Below the pieces are notes generated by a model. It did no database searches, was not told the origin of the DNA, and worked only from the letters and a program-made list of their open reading frames with translations. From contig NZ_JAJSOK010000012.1 of NCBI RefSeq assembly GCF_021283305.1, positions 62,001 through 126,000 on the forward strand: 64,000 nt of DNA. Direction: 5' to 3'. The DNA is from Pseudonocardia kujensis. GTDB lineage: Bacteria > Actinomycetota > Actinomycetes > Mycobacteriales > Pseudonocardiaceae. Below, piece after piece: positions 9,107 through 18,052 of this stretch. Every line of letters begins with the position of its first letter. The stretch's first letter is position 1. The position numbers and the translations under genes are program-made.

Positions 9107-9111
9107 AGAGG

Positions 9112-9483
9112 CGGCTGAGCGCCTGGAGGATGTCGGTGGAGGTCACCTCCTCGCTGTGTGCGGTGCTGTCCGGGACGGCGCTGACGCGGGCTCGGGCGAG
9201 GGCGTCGAGGCCGGGGTGCGGCGTCCTTCGGACCATAGGTCGTGCGGGCCTTAGCGTGTGCCACCGAGGGCCTCCGGTGTTTCGAGGTGCGTGCGTCAGA
9301 CACACCCACTTCGCCCGGAGGTCCTTTCTTCGATCAACCCGACACGCCTGCAGCCCTGTCAACAACATCCCTGGTCGCCACAGCTCGCTGGGACGTAGTT
9401 GAGAAGTCGTGGCGACGACGAGCGGTGACCATGCCTATTATTATTATGTCTCCTTGGTACGCGGCGTATGACGGACGGAGCCT
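9112..9483. other. Unassigned stretch right of the IS21 element
   Basis: About 370 bp with no gene that I can support. A minus-strand frame reads RTPHPGLDALARARVSAVPD and then SEEVTSTDILQALSRL, which could be the broken edge of another gene, possibly one split by the IS insertion, but no family is recognised. An AT-rich run (ATTATTATTATG near 9436) sits about 45 bp before the next gene and may hold its promoter. Confidence 0.35.
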
Positions 9484-10296
9484 GTGGTGTCAGGTGTTGT
9501 TGTTGTGATCGGCCTGGGCGGAATCGGAATCGCAACCGCGCGTCGGCTCGGCGCGGGGCGCCATCTGGTCCTCGCCGACAACTCTTCGGCACGACACGAC
9601 CAGGTCGCGCAGATGCTCGCTGACGAGGGCCACGATGTAGATGTCGCGACGCTGGACATCACCGACCGTTCGGCAGTCGGATCGCTGGCTCACCATGCGA
9701 GCGGTGTCGGGCCGATCGCGGCCGTCGTACACACGGCGGGCATCTCGGCGACGATGGCCAACAGCCGCGACATCTATCGGGTCGATCTCGTCGGTGCGGC
9801 GCACGTCATCGAGGAGTTCTGCGCTGTCGCCGTTGCCGGGACGAGCATGACCTGCATCGCCAGCCGGTTTGGCTATCGCCACCCCGTCGACACGGCCCTA
9901 GAGGACCTGCTCGCGATGACGCCAGCAGATCGACTGCTGCTTCTTCCCGAGCTCGACGTCGACGGCAACGACCTTCGGAAGGCCTATCACCTCGCCAAGC
10001 GGGGCGTTCAGCTCCGGGTGCGCGCAGCTGCGTCCGCTTGGGGCAAGGTCGGAGCCAGGATCAACTCGGTGAGCCCCGGCATCACCTTGACTCCGATGAG
10101 CAGGCAGGAGCTCGAGGGGCCGAGCGGCGCTCGCATGCGAGCGAGCCTTGAGTCCGCACCGGTGCCGCGAGCCGGCACGCCGGATGAGATCGCTGCGGCT
10201 GTCGCCTTCTTGAGTGGTCCTGAGGCGGCATTCATCACCGGCACAGACCTCCTCGTCGACGGCGGCGGCTCGGTGCTGGACCGCTGGGCGCTCTAG
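9484..10296 (+). CDS. Short-chain dehydrogenase/reductase, divergent
   Basis: An NAD(P)-dependent oxidoreductase of the SDR superfamily, 270 residues. The cofactor motif is reduced to VIGLGGIGIATARRL instead of TGxxxGIG, and the usual NNAG is HTAG (VVHTAGIS). The active-site pair YxxxK is present as YHLAK (about residue 169), followed by the normal INSVSPGITLTPM and the C-terminal FITGTDLLVDGG. It resembles the divergent SDRs found beside steroid or terpenoid catabolic genes, but the substrate cannot be told. GTG 9484 or GTG 9487 could start it. Downstream is a decayed SDR on the other strand. Confidence 0.75.
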   Translation: MVSGVVVVIGLGGIGIATARRLGAGRHLVLADNSSARHDQVAQMLADEGHDVDVATLDITDRSAVGSLAHHASGVGPIAAVVHTAGISATMANSRDIYRVDLVGAAHVIEEFCAVAVAGTSMTCIASRFGYRHPVDTALEDLLAMTPADRLLLLPELDVDGNDLRKAYHLAKRGVQLRVRAAASAWGKVGARINSVSPGITLTPMSRQELEGPSGARMRASLESAPVPRAGTPDEIAAAVAFLSGPEAAFITGTDLLVDGGGSVLDRWAL

Positions 10297-10560
10297 ATGT
10301 CGACCCGGCCGCTGTCTACGCGGATCGTGGCGCCCGTGACGTCGGCGGAGGCATCGCTCGCGAGGTACAGCGCGGCAGGCAGGAGTTCGGCCCCGCGGTT
10401 GAGGCGGCCCAGCGGGGTTCGGTCGGATGCTGCTCTGCTTGCGGCGTTGCCTGGCGGCCTCCCATGCCCTCTTCCATCGAGCGCTGCAAGGGTGTTGGCG
10501 CACACCTTCCTGGCCCAGCCCTTCGCCAGCGCCATCGTGGCGGCATACAGTGCTATCCCG
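10293..10560 (-). pseudogene. SDR C-terminal fragment
   Basis: The last third of a short-chain dehydrogenase with no N-terminal half. The visible text is ALAKGWARKVCANTLAAL, then TPLGRLNRGAELLPAALYLA, and SDASADVTGATIRVDSG, which match the end of classical SDRs (substrate loop, TGxxxxVDGG). The cofactor domain and catalytic tyrosine are missing. Its end overlaps the end of the upstream intact SDR by 4 bp on the opposite strand. It is a deletion remnant. Confidence 0.7.
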
Positions 10561-10604
10561 GTGAAGTGATACAGAGTCGACCCCCCACCGCCTGTCCGTA
10601 GGCC

Positions 10605-11242
10605 GCTTGTCGTTGGTCGTTGGTCGGATGGACGATCTTCTCGCCGTGCCCACCACGAACGCCGGCATGCCAACGTCGACCGAGGCCACGTCGACGGCGG
10701 CGAACACGCCCTCGTCCTGGAGGTCTGCGACCAGGTCGATCATCGGCAATACCGTCCCGACCCCCGGCGCGAGGCGGAAGAATGTGTCCCACGTGCGTCT
10801 GCCAGCCGATGATGATCGCTCCGAAGGACGTCGGCGCCGGAACTGCCGTGCTGCTCGGCCACCGCGTAGGCAGCGGGTACGACGCTCGAGCCGGCATGCC
10901 ACGCGTCAGGTGGCAGTCGCCGAACTCCATGCTGTGGCCCGTACGAGCTGTTCACATGCGCCGCCTTGGGTGGCCGAGGTGCGAAGCGCGCTGTCAGCGA
11001 CCGTCGCGGGACCGGTTGCGCCAAGGTCCTCGGCGAGGAGGCGGGTCGGTCGCGTCTGAACCACGGGTCGATCCCCGCAGCGCGAGGCTCAGCTGATCGA
11101 CCAGAAGCAATTTGGCGAGTGCGACCACGTCCTCCGGAACCTCGTGCATGGTCACGTTGAGAGCCCAGGCGGCGAGCTCCTGGACCGCGGTCTTACGCGT
11201 CTCGACGGAGGAAATACGCAGGAACCCGTGTTCAGTCGCCAA
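10605..11242 (-). pseudogene. MmgE/PrpD family protein, decayed
   Basis: A broken relative of the intact MmgE/PrpD gene at 40544. The N-terminus (ELAAWALNVTMHEVPEDVV to LLLVDQLSLALRGS) starts at ATG 11242. Then come WHAGSSVVPAAYAVAEQHG and, in further frames, FRLAPGVGTVLPMIDLVADL, VDVGMPAFVVG and HGEKIVHPTND. The order matches the intact protein (WHAGSVVVPAAVAIAERDG, FRLTPGVGTILAAVDIVGDL, HGGEITHPTD), but large internal parts are deleted and at least two frameshifts are present. The family contains 2-methylcitrate dehydratase-like and iminodisuccinate-epimerase-like proteins; no activity can remain here. Confidence 0.78.
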
Positions 11243-11344
11243 AAATAGTAACTACTATAGTAATGTTCACCTGTTGTGCACGAGGCGAGCGCGCTATTGA
11301 GCCCCGCGCCAGGCCACTGCCGTGACATCCTTGAAGGAGAGCGC

Positions 11345-11698
11345 ATGTCCAGTTCAGTCTTCGGCATCACCATCGATGCCCACGACGCCAAGGCGATCGC
11401 GACCTTCTGGTCTGCGGCGCTGGGCCGTCCGCTCGCGGAAGGAGCCGATGAGAACGGTGCCGAGATCGAGGCCGATCCGGCCGTTCCCGGGTCGCGGATC
11501 GGCTTCAGGAGGGTGCCAGAGGTCAAGACGGTCAAGAACCGCATGCACCTCGATCTCGTCGCTCACGGCGATCTGGACAGCGAGGTCGAGCGGCTGATCG
11601 GGCTGGGCGCGACCAAGCTCAACGAGATCAACAACCGCATCCGTTTCGTAACGATGGCCGACATCGAAGGGAACGAGTTCGACGTCGCGGCCGTCTGA
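11345..11698 (+). CDS. VOC-fold protein (glyoxalase-like)
   Basis: A 117-residue single VOC domain protein: SVFGITIDAHDAKAIATFWSAAL, then KNRMHLDLVAHGDLDSEVERLIGLGA, and a C-terminal DIEGNEFDVAAV with the typical metal-side Glu. It resembles the Glyoxalase_6 group. ATG 11345 follows TTGAAGGAGAGCGC. It is alone on its strand between two degraded regions; an AT-rich stretch at 11241-11270 (AAAAATAGTAACTACTATAG) probably holds its promoter and that of the divergent pseudogene. The substrate is unknown. Confidence 0.72.
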   Translation: MSSSVFGITIDAHDAKAIATFWSAALGRPLAEGADENGAEIEADPAVPGSRIGFRRVPEVKTVKNRMHLDLVAHGDLDSEVERLIGLGATKLNEINNRIRFVTMADIEGNEFDVAAV

Positions 11699-12066
11699 CC
11701 GACGGCGGCTCACTGCTGGTTCTGAATGCCGGCGTGCGGTCCTGCACCTCAGCAGGCCGCACGCGCCGGGCGCCGGACGGGCTTGCGGTAGCGACCGCGA
11801 AGCCGGCGACCCACCAAGGGGACGGCCGCGTAGAAGCGCGAGGTCACCTCGTGGCCACCGCCGGAGGCGAAGGCGGAGAACGCCGCGATCCACGTTCGCC
11901 CCTCGTGCGAGGAATGTCCACTCTCGGCCTACATCCACTCGTCGGCTCCCGGTTCTTCCCGATCGCGGGAGTGTGGAAAGAAGGCCTCGTGGGTGCGCTC
12001 GAGGAACAGCGGTCCGGCTTCCGAGGATCTCGCCCGCCCTTGCATCGATCGCACACCTGGCGCGCG
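11699..12066. other. Gap without a supportable gene
   Basis: About 370 bp between convergent genes. Open frames here are antisense shadows or have no ribosome binding site. No clear terminator hairpin was found. Confidence 0.35.
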
Positions 12067-13053
12067 TCAGCCCTGGTCGATCCCGAGGAACTCCCAGGCG
12101 TTGGTGGTCTCGACAGCGGCGGCCTCCTGCGAGCTCAGTGCGCCAACGGCCACCGCCTCTTTCGTGATGCCGAGGAGCTCGACGAGCGGGCTGGGGTAGA
12201 ACGGGTCGTCCGTGCCGAGCAGCAGGTGGTCGGCGCCGAAGGACCGGGCGAGAACGGCGAGGTGGGTCGGCTCGAACACCAGGGTGTCGCACCAGATCCT
12301 GCGCAGCAGCGCATCGGCCTGGGCGGTGGCGGCGTCGTCGAGCAGGTAAGTCATCCGCGGGAAGGTCCAGGGCAGGGACCCGCAGCCGTGCGAAAGGGCG
12401 ACCCGCAGCCTCGGAAACTTCTCCAGCACGCCCCCGAACACCAATGCCGCGCCCACCAGGGCGGTGTCGGTGTGCATTCCGATCCCGAAGGTGTAGGGGG
12501 CCCCCCGGCGCCGGATCGCCCCGTCCTGCCCAGTCGGGTGCACGAACAGCGGCAGGTCGTGCTCCTGGGCCGCCGCGAGAACGGGCTCGAGCTCGGGGGC
12601 GTCGAACTCCAGCCCGTCGGTGGTCGTTCCGGTCTCGATCCCGACGAGGCCGGGGGTCGCCGCGAGCACCTCGATCTCGGCGACCGCGGCGTCTGTGTCC
12701 CACAGCGGAACCGCCCCGAACGCCAGCAACCGCCCGTCGCTGCGGGCGACCTCATCGGCAAGAAGGATGTTCTGTTCGTGCAGGTACCCGGCGTCCTGCA
12801 CGGTCAGGGTGATCGGCACCGGCGACACCACCTGTACGTCGAGGCCTGCCTCGTCGAGCCGGGCCACGCGGGCCTCGACGTCCCACAACGGGCGGTGCAC
12901 TCGCCGGAACGTCGAGTCCCCCATCATGATCCGCCCGGTGTCCTCGGTGTCCAGCTCGAGGCGCGGCAACGGGCTCTCGGCGGACGGCTGCAACCCGCGT
13001 GGCAGGAAGTGAGCGTGGACGTCGACCCTCTTCTGGTCAGTCGTACTGGACAC
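12067..13053 (-). CDS. Amidohydrolase-2 family metal-dependent hydrolase/decarboxylase
   Basis: A 328-residue TIM-barrel protein of the ACMSD-like amidohydrolase family, which includes non-oxidative decarboxylases and hydrolases of ring-cleavage products. The N-terminal metal motif is VDVHAHFLP (HxH), followed by LPLFVHPTG, LSHGCGSLPW and the catalytic Asp in LLGTDDPFYPSP. GTG 13053 is chosen because GAGGAGC precedes it and the family start (KRVDVHAHF) follows at once. It is transcribed towards the decayed 11-kb region. Its place beside P450 and SDR genes suggests a ring-cleavage or decarboxylation step, but this is inferred from context only. Confidence 0.83.
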   Translation of the reverse strand: MSSTTDQKRVDVHAHFLPRGLQPSAESPLPRLELDTEDTGRIMMGDSTFRRVHRPLWDVEARVARLDEAGLDVQVVSPVPITLTVQDAGYLHEQNILLADEVARSDGRLLAFGAVPLWDTDAAVAEIEVLAATPGLVGIETGTTTDGLEFDAPELEPVLAAAQEHDLPLFVHPTGQDGAIRRRGAPYTFGIGMHTDTALVGAALVFGGVLEKFPRLRVALSHGCGSLPWTFPRMTYLLDDAATAQADALLRRIWCDTLVFEPTHLAVLARSFGADHLLLGTDDPFYPSPLVELLGITKEAVAVGALSSQEAAAVETTNAWEFLGIDQG

Positions 13054-13632
13054 AGCGCTCCTCGGGATGCTCGATCTGCTGGACGGGTGACGCAGCGGTC
13101 CACGGTGGTGCTCGACCCGCGCCCCACCGCTGTCCAGGGGGCGCGGCAAAGTAGGGCACCGCCTGTCGGATGCTGTTCACCCCGGCGACCCTGCAGGCCG
13201 GCCAGCAGGTACTCGTTCAGGATGCCAGTGGTGGCGTCGCCTCAGCCGCGATCAGGCTCGCCGTCGCTGCTGACGCAGGGTGTCTGTGACCTCCCGCTCG
13301 GAGAGCAGGCGCTCGTCGTCGCCGGCACCACCAGCGGCTACGGTCCTCGGGCCGACGTCGGTCGGGTCCTCTGCCAGCAGCAGCGCCTCCTCCGCTCGAC
13401 CGGCTGCACGCCGACCGAGTTCCAGACGGCTGACCCGGATGAGGGAGGCGACCGGAGTTCGTCCCGTGGTGGATCGTGCATTACCGCGGCACGGACGCGA
13501 TGCACCGACCCCGTGACGCTCGCGGGTCCAGCTCGCGTCTGCCGGGGCGCTCAGCTCCGGAGCGCGCAAGGGTCGCCGCCGATGACCAGTTCCCACAGGA
13601 GGCGGGCACGCCCGGGCTGGAACCTCACGACC
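13054..13632. other. Gap with possible gene debris
   Basis: About 580 bp upstream of the amidohydrolase. A minus-strand frame reads ALLLAEDPTDVGPRTVAA then ERLLSEREVTDTLRQQ, which looks protein-like but ends abruptly and matches no family that I recognise. Treated as debris. Confidence 0.3.
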
Positions 13633-14850
13633 TCAGTGGAGCACCGCCGTCAGCCGCCGCCACGGGTGGTTGAGGAGGAACGAGGTCTCGTCGAGCTCGG
13701 ACTCCTCGGCCACCACCTCGACTCCTCCGAACCGCGCCGCGAACTCCTCGACGACCACGCGCACGACGGTGCGGGTGAGCACTGCGCCGATGCAGGCGTG
13801 CTGGCCGTAGCCGAAGGACATGGCGGGCTTGGCGAACTCACGGTCGACGTCGAACGCGTCGGGGTTCGGGAAGACTTCGGGATCCCGGTTGGCTGCCATG
13901 TAGAGGTTGAGCACGCTCTGCCCGCTCCTCATCGGCACCCCGAACATGTCGGTGTCTGCGACGATCGTGCGGCCGAAGGCGCGGATGGGGCTCAGCCAGC
14001 GCAGCAGCTCCTCCGCGGCGTTGCGGGCGCGGCCGGGGTCCTCACGCACCCGGGCCAGTTGCTCCGGGTTCTCTGCGAACGCCACCATGGCGCCGTTGAT
14101 GGTGCTGACCGTGTTGCCGTTGCCCGCGGTCATCACGCCGGTGACGAACATGTGCGCCGTCTCGATCGAGATCCGCCCGTCCTGGACGGCGGCGGCGACC
14201 GCACCGATCACGTCGTCCGACGGGTTCGCGAACCGCTCCTCGAGCTTGGCCTGGAAGTAGGCGCCCATGGGGCCGAGATCACCCGCGGCAGCCAGAAGCT
14301 CGTCGGCGGAGATCGCTTCCGACATCCGGTTGACCAGCTTGGCCCACTCCGCGACCTTCGCCCGGTCCTCGAACGGCACCCCCAGCAGCGCACAGAACAA
14401 CTGCACGGTCAGGAACTCGGCGACCCGGCCGGACCAGTCGACCGCGGTCCCGTGCTCGAGCCCGTCCAACACGGCGGCGCAACGGGCCCGGATTTCGTCC
14501 TCGATCGTCTTCACCCGGCGGGCGGAGAAGGACGGGACGAGGATCCGCCGCAGGTCGTCGTGCCGCGGCGGGTCGGCGAGGGCGAAGTTCTCGGCGCCCT
14601 TGGGGAAGAACTGGGCGGTGATGTTGCCGAAGCGGAAGTCGTTCAGCACCAGACCGTGGGCGTTGGAGAAGATCGCAGGGTTCTTCCCGACCCGCTGAAT
14701 ATGTTCATATTTCGTGAGGATCCACATCGACAGCGGTTCGTAGAAGTACACCGGCAGCTCGGCGTGCAGCCGGGCGATCGTGGCGTACGCGTCGTGGTTG
14801 TACCAGGTCGGGTCCTCGATCCGGACCTCGGCGGTGAGGCTGGACGTCAT
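13633..14850 (-). CDS. Cytochrome P450
   Basis: A soluble bacterial heme monooxygenase of 405 residues. The I-helix reads GVMTAGNGNTVSTING (the usual acid-alcohol pair is N-T), the K-helix ExxR is in EELLRWLSPIRAFGRT, and the heme loop is FGYGQHACIG (about residues 346-355), all intact. The N-terminal text (DPTWYNHDAYATIARLHAELPVYFYEPL) is like that of the P450s at 21343 and 37190-38140, so the three form one paralog group. ATG 14850 is a normal start. It lies 68 bp behind an SDR on the same strand, with a palindrome between them; a hydroxylation-then-oxidation pair is likely. Ferredoxin partners could be those at 62.1-63.4 kb. Confidence 0.92.
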   Translation of the reverse strand: MTSSLTAEVRIEDPTWYNHDAYATIARLHAELPVYFYEPLSMWILTKYEHIQRVGKNPAIFSNAHGLVLNDFRFGNITAQFFPKGAENFALADPPRHDDLRRILVPSFSARRVKTIEDEIRARCAAVLDGLEHGTAVDWSGRVAEFLTVQLFCALLGVPFEDRAKVAEWAKLVNRMSEAISADELLAAAGDLGPMGAYFQAKLEERFANPSDDVIGAVAAAVQDGRISIETAHMFVTGVMTAGNGNTVSTINGAMVAFAENPEQLARVREDPGRARNAAEELLRWLSPIRAFGRTIVADTDMFGVPMRSGQSVLNLYMAANRDPEVFPNPDAFDVDREFAKPAMSFGYGQHACIGAVLTRTVVRVVVEEFAARFGGVEVVAEESELDETSFLLNHPWRRLTAVLH

Positions 14851-14876
14851 CGCGTCTCCTGTGGTGAGAGGGGACG

Positions 14877-14896
14877 GAAACCATAACTATGGTTTC
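14877..14896. promoter_or_regulatory. Inverted repeat between SDR and P450 (possible operator)
   Basis: GAAACCATA-AC-TATGGTTTC: 9-bp perfect arms with a 2-base spacer, 27 bp upstream of the P450 start and just behind the SDR stop. It is AT-rich in a GC-rich genome and overlaps where a promoter for the P450 alone would lie. This suggests separate control of the P450 by a dimeric regulator. Confidence 0.55.
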
Positions 14897-14918
14897 GATC
14901 ATGCGTCAATGCACCCGT

Positions 14919-15674
14919 TCAGGGACGCAGCAGGAAGCCTCCGTCGACCACGACTTCCTGACCGGTGATGTACGCGGCTTCGTCCGACAGTAGGAACGCC
15001 GCGGCCTGGGCCATCTCGATCGGCTCGGCCACCCGCTTCATCGGCACCTCGCCCGCGATCATGTCGGCGGTGGCCCCACCCGCCCGCAGCATAGGAGTGT
15101 CGGTGATTCCGGGGGAGACGGCGTTGACCCGGATGTCTCGATCCGCATAGTCCTTCGCCACCGTCTTCGTCAGGCCGATCACGCCGAACTTCGACGACGT
15201 GTACGCCGCCCGCCGACCGAGCGGGTTCGTGGCCTGCACCGAGGCGATGTTGACGATCCGACCGGAGCGACCGCCGGCGATCATGGCGCTGATCTCCGCC
15301 CGCACCGAGTGGAAGACGCCAAAGAGGTTAACCCGCAGCACCCTGTCCCAGTCCTCGACGGACTGCTCGTGCAGCAGCGACTCGACGCCGGCGATGCCCG
15401 CCGCGTTGACGGCGAGGTCGAGGCCGCCGAACTCCGCGACGGTCCGGTCGACGGCCTCCTGCACCTGGGCTGCGTCGGCCACGTCGGCCGTCGCCGCGAG
15501 CGCGGTCCCACCGTCCTTGCGGATCCGGTCCACGGTGTCCTGCAGCGGGTCCGTCGGCAGCCCGACGACGGCGACGCGGGCACCCCGCGCCGCCATCAGC
15601 TCGGCCACCGCCGCCCCGATCCCGGTGCCTGCACCGGTCACCAGGCACACCTGTCCGTCGAACGGAGGAGTCAT
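14919..15674 (-). CDS. Short-chain dehydrogenase/reductase
   Basis: A classical SDR of 251 residues with all signatures: TGAGTGIG cofactor loop (about residues 13-20), NAAG, VNIAS with the catalytic Ser, YTSSK with Tyr/Lys, and ITGQEVVVDGG at the end. It probably oxidises a secondary alcohol or reduces a ketone with NAD(P). It is the middle gene of a minus-strand run (SDR 15710-16582, this gene, P450 13633-14850), with 35 bp to the upstream SDR. Substrate class unknown. Confidence 0.88.
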   Translation of the reverse strand: MTPPFDGQVCLVTGAGTGIGAAVAELMAARGARVAVVGLPTDPLQDTVDRIRKDGGTALAATADVADAAQVQEAVDRTVAEFGGLDLAVNAAGIAGVESLLHEQSVEDWDRVLRVNLFGVFHSVRAEISAMIAGGRSGRIVNIASVQATNPLGRRAAYTSSKFGVIGLTKTVAKDYADRDIRVNAVSPGITDTPMLRAGGATADMIAGEVPMKRVAEPIEMAQAAAFLLSDEAAYITGQEVVVDGGFLLRP

Positions 15675-15709
15675 CGTCGATTCCCTTCGGGTGGGGCCGT
15701 GGCCCCGGA

Positions 15710-16582
15710 TCAGTCGGAGAGGCCGCCGCCGACGCTGACAGCCGTGCCGTTCACGTACTCGCCCGCCTCGCTCGCGAGGAAGGCGACCATGTTGGCGACC
15801 TCCTCGGGCAGCGAGAATCGGCCCGCGGTGAGCTTGTCGTAGGAGCTGCCGAGGACCGCGATGGAGGCCTCCGAGCCCTCACCCGAGAAGCGGGCGAGGG
15901 CGTGGGGGCCGACCATGACACCCGGGCAGACCGCGACCGCGCCGATGCGGGTCTCCTTGAGCTCGCGCGCCAGGTTGCGGGTGAAGCCGATGGCCGCCGA
16001 CTTGCAGGAGTTGTAGACGGCGAGGCCGTCGAGGCTGATCTTGCCGCCCTCTGAGGCGATGTTGATGATCCGGCCCCGGTCCTGCGGCAGCATGTGGTCG
16101 AGCGCCGCGCGGGTGGAGAACAGCACGCCGAACAGGTTGAGGTCGACGATCCTTCGCATGTCCTCGGGGCGGATGTCTACGAACGGCCCGTGCAGCTTGA
16201 GGCCGCCGCCTGCATTATTTACCAGGATGTCGATCCCGCCCATCGACTCGGCGGCCTGGTTGACCGCGGAGTGGACGTCGTTCCAGTCGGTGACGTCGGC
16301 CTTGACGGCGAAGACCTGGGCGTCCCAACTCTTGCTCGCCTCGTCCGCGACGCGCTGCGCGGACTCGAGGTCCAGGTCCAGCGCCGCGACATGGGCGCCC
16401 AGCGCGGCGAAGCGGTGCACGATGGCCTGGCCGAGATCGGCGCCGCCGCCGCCGGTCACCACGACCCGGGCCCCGCGAAGGCGCATGAGCTCGTCCGGGG
16501 CGGTCGCGGCCTGGTGGAAGGGCAGCCGGTCGAGGTGGTAGCGCTCTACCACCTCGGGTGCGATGCCGTCGAGCTTCGACAC
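15710..16582 (-). CDS. SDR with N-terminal extension and unusual cofactor loop
   Basis: A 290-residue short-chain dehydrogenase. About 35 residues (GIAPEVVERYHLDRLPFH) precede the Rossmann fold, whose glycine loop reads VTGGGGADLGQAIV, one residue longer than TGxxxGIG. NNAG, INIAS and YNSCK are normal. GTG 16582 is chosen because GAGGAGAC precedes it; an in-frame ATG at 16627 would add residues without similarity. It is first in a run with the SDR and P450 downstream. The N-terminal extension recalls SDRs of CoA- or steroid-type substrates, which is only a hint. Confidence 0.84.
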   Translation of the reverse strand: MSKLDGIAPEVVERYHLDRLPFHQAATAPDELMRLRGARVVVTGGGGADLGQAIVHRFAALGAHVAALDLDLESAQRVADEASKSWDAQVFAVKADVTDWNDVHSAVNQAAESMGGIDILVNNAGGGLKLHGPFVDIRPEDMRRIVDLNLFGVLFSTRAALDHMLPQDRGRIINIASEGGKISLDGLAVYNSCKSAAIGFTRNLARELKETRIGAVAVCPGVMVGPHALARFSGEGSEASIAVLGSSYDKLTAGRFSLPEEVANMVAFLASEAGEYVNGTAVSVGGGLSD

Positions 16583-17134
16583 ATCCGTCTCCTCATCGTG
16601 ACTGGTGCCGCCGGGGGTGCCGAGCACCGAACATGCACATCGTTATCAGGCCCACAGCCGCTGTCAACCTCGCCGGTGACCGGTGAACTCGCCGTGGGCT
16701 CTGCGGAGTAATCGCGCAACAAGGCTTGTCAGGGTAATCAGGCTCTCTACACTGTTACGGGTTGTCCACCCGAAGCGCCGACGCACTGGGGGAGGTCCTT
16801 CACTATGTCCCAGGTCGACCACCCCCTGGCCTTCGATGGCAGCGCGGCGCCGATCTCGGCCGGGTGGACGGCGCAGAGGAGGTCTGGCCCACCGCGGCGA
16901 CACGGCGACCCGCGGTGTCGGGGTGCGAGCCACCCCCCGAGAACGCGGCGGCCGCGTCGCTCGGGCAGCTGGTGTCGGCGTGGCCGGCTACCGGGAGATG
17001 ACCGGGTGAAGAGCATCCAGGCCAGGCTGCGCCCGCAGCGCTGACCTCCGACCCCGCGTGGCGGCCGCGAGGACCGGCCGCCGCCTGGTCGCAGTACCCC
17101 CTGCCCGTGACCCGCCAACGAAGAGGAGGTCATC
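16583..17134. other. Divergent intergenic region
   Basis: About 550 bp between the divergent SDR operon and the metallo-beta-lactamase-fold gene. It should carry both promoters. No reading frame has both a ribosome binding site and recognisable protein text. Confidence 0.35.
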
Positions 17135-18010
17135 ATGGCGACGAGCGCACCGCTGCACTCCCTCCAGGTCGGCGAGACGAAGCTGACCTGGATCCCCGAT
17201 GGGATCCACCACGTCCGCGCCCTGGAGCACTATCCGAAGAGCACCCCCGAGTTCTGGGAGGTGCACTCGCAGTACATCGACGAGAACGACTGGCTCGTCA
17301 TGAGCATCGGTGGCCTGCTGGTCCAGACGGGCGGCAGGAACGTCGTCATCGACACCGGTTTCGGGCCGCGTTCGGTCGCCGACATCAGCGTGATGTCTGG
17401 CGGCTCGCACCACGGGGACATGTTCGGCGGCGAGCTGCTGCAGGGCCTTGCGTCCGCCGGGGTGCCGGCGAACAACGTAGACATGGTCGTCCTGTCGCAC
17501 CTCCACCCGGACCACATCGGCTGGACGTCCACCGTGGACGCCGACGGCAACCACACGCCGACGTTCGTCAACGCGGACTATCTCGTCGGCGACGTCGAGT
17601 GGGACTACTGGTCCAGTGGGCCGGTCGCGGGCAGGCCCGGGGCGCCCACGAAGCTCGAGCTGGACTCGATCTCCTCGCGGCTGACCCTGCTCGACGGAGC
17701 GTCGACGCCCGCGCCGGGCCTGACCGTCATGCCGACCCCGGGCCACACCCCGGGTCACCTGAGCTTCGTCGTCTCCTCAGGCGAGGAGCGCGTGATCGTC
17801 CTCGGCGACGCCGTGCACTGCCCCGCTGAGATCAGCGACACCGAGATGGACTTCGTCTTCGACATCGACTACGACTTGGCCCGGCGCAGCAAGGAGGCGC
17901 TGATCCGGGAGCTCGAGCAGCCTGGCACGCACATGGCCGGCGGCCACTTCCCGGACGCGGTCTTCGGCCGTCTCCTCGAGGGCACGGTCACCCGCAAGCT
18001 GTTCACCTGA
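17135..18010 (+). CDS. Metallo-beta-lactamase-fold hydrolase
   Basis: A 291-residue MBL-fold metal hydrolase of the lactonase-like group. The metal motif is SHLHPDHIG (HxHxDH, about residues 122-130), with TPGHTPGH, the bridging Asp in LGDAVHC and the last His in AGGHFPDAVFG. ATG 17135 follows GAAGAGGAGGTCATC, a strong ribosome binding site. There is no signal peptide. In catabolic clusters such enzymes often open lactones or cleave thioesters. It is convergent with the next SDR. The fold is certain, the substrate is not. Confidence 0.85.
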   Translation: MATSAPLHSLQVGETKLTWIPDGIHHVRALEHYPKSTPEFWEVHSQYIDENDWLVMSIGGLLVQTGGRNVVIDTGFGPRSVADISVMSGGSHHGDMFGGELLQGLASAGVPANNVDMVVLSHLHPDHIGWTSTVDADGNHTPTFVNADYLVGDVEWDYWSSGPVAGRPGAPTKLELDSISSRLTLLDGASTPAPGLTVMPTPGHTPGHLSFVVSSGEERVIVLGDAVHCPAEISDTEMDFVFDIDYDLARRSKEALIRELEQPGTHMAGGHFPDAVFGRLLEGTVTRKLFT

Positions 18011-18052
18011 TCCGCTGCCCGTCCGGCGTCGGGGCCGGGACGAGCAGCGCTC

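Noticed and set aside
11734-14886. A 1050-residue open frame on the plus strand
   Set aside because: It lies antisense to the amidohydrolase and P450 genes, both of which have complete family motifs; long antisense frames are normal at this GC content.
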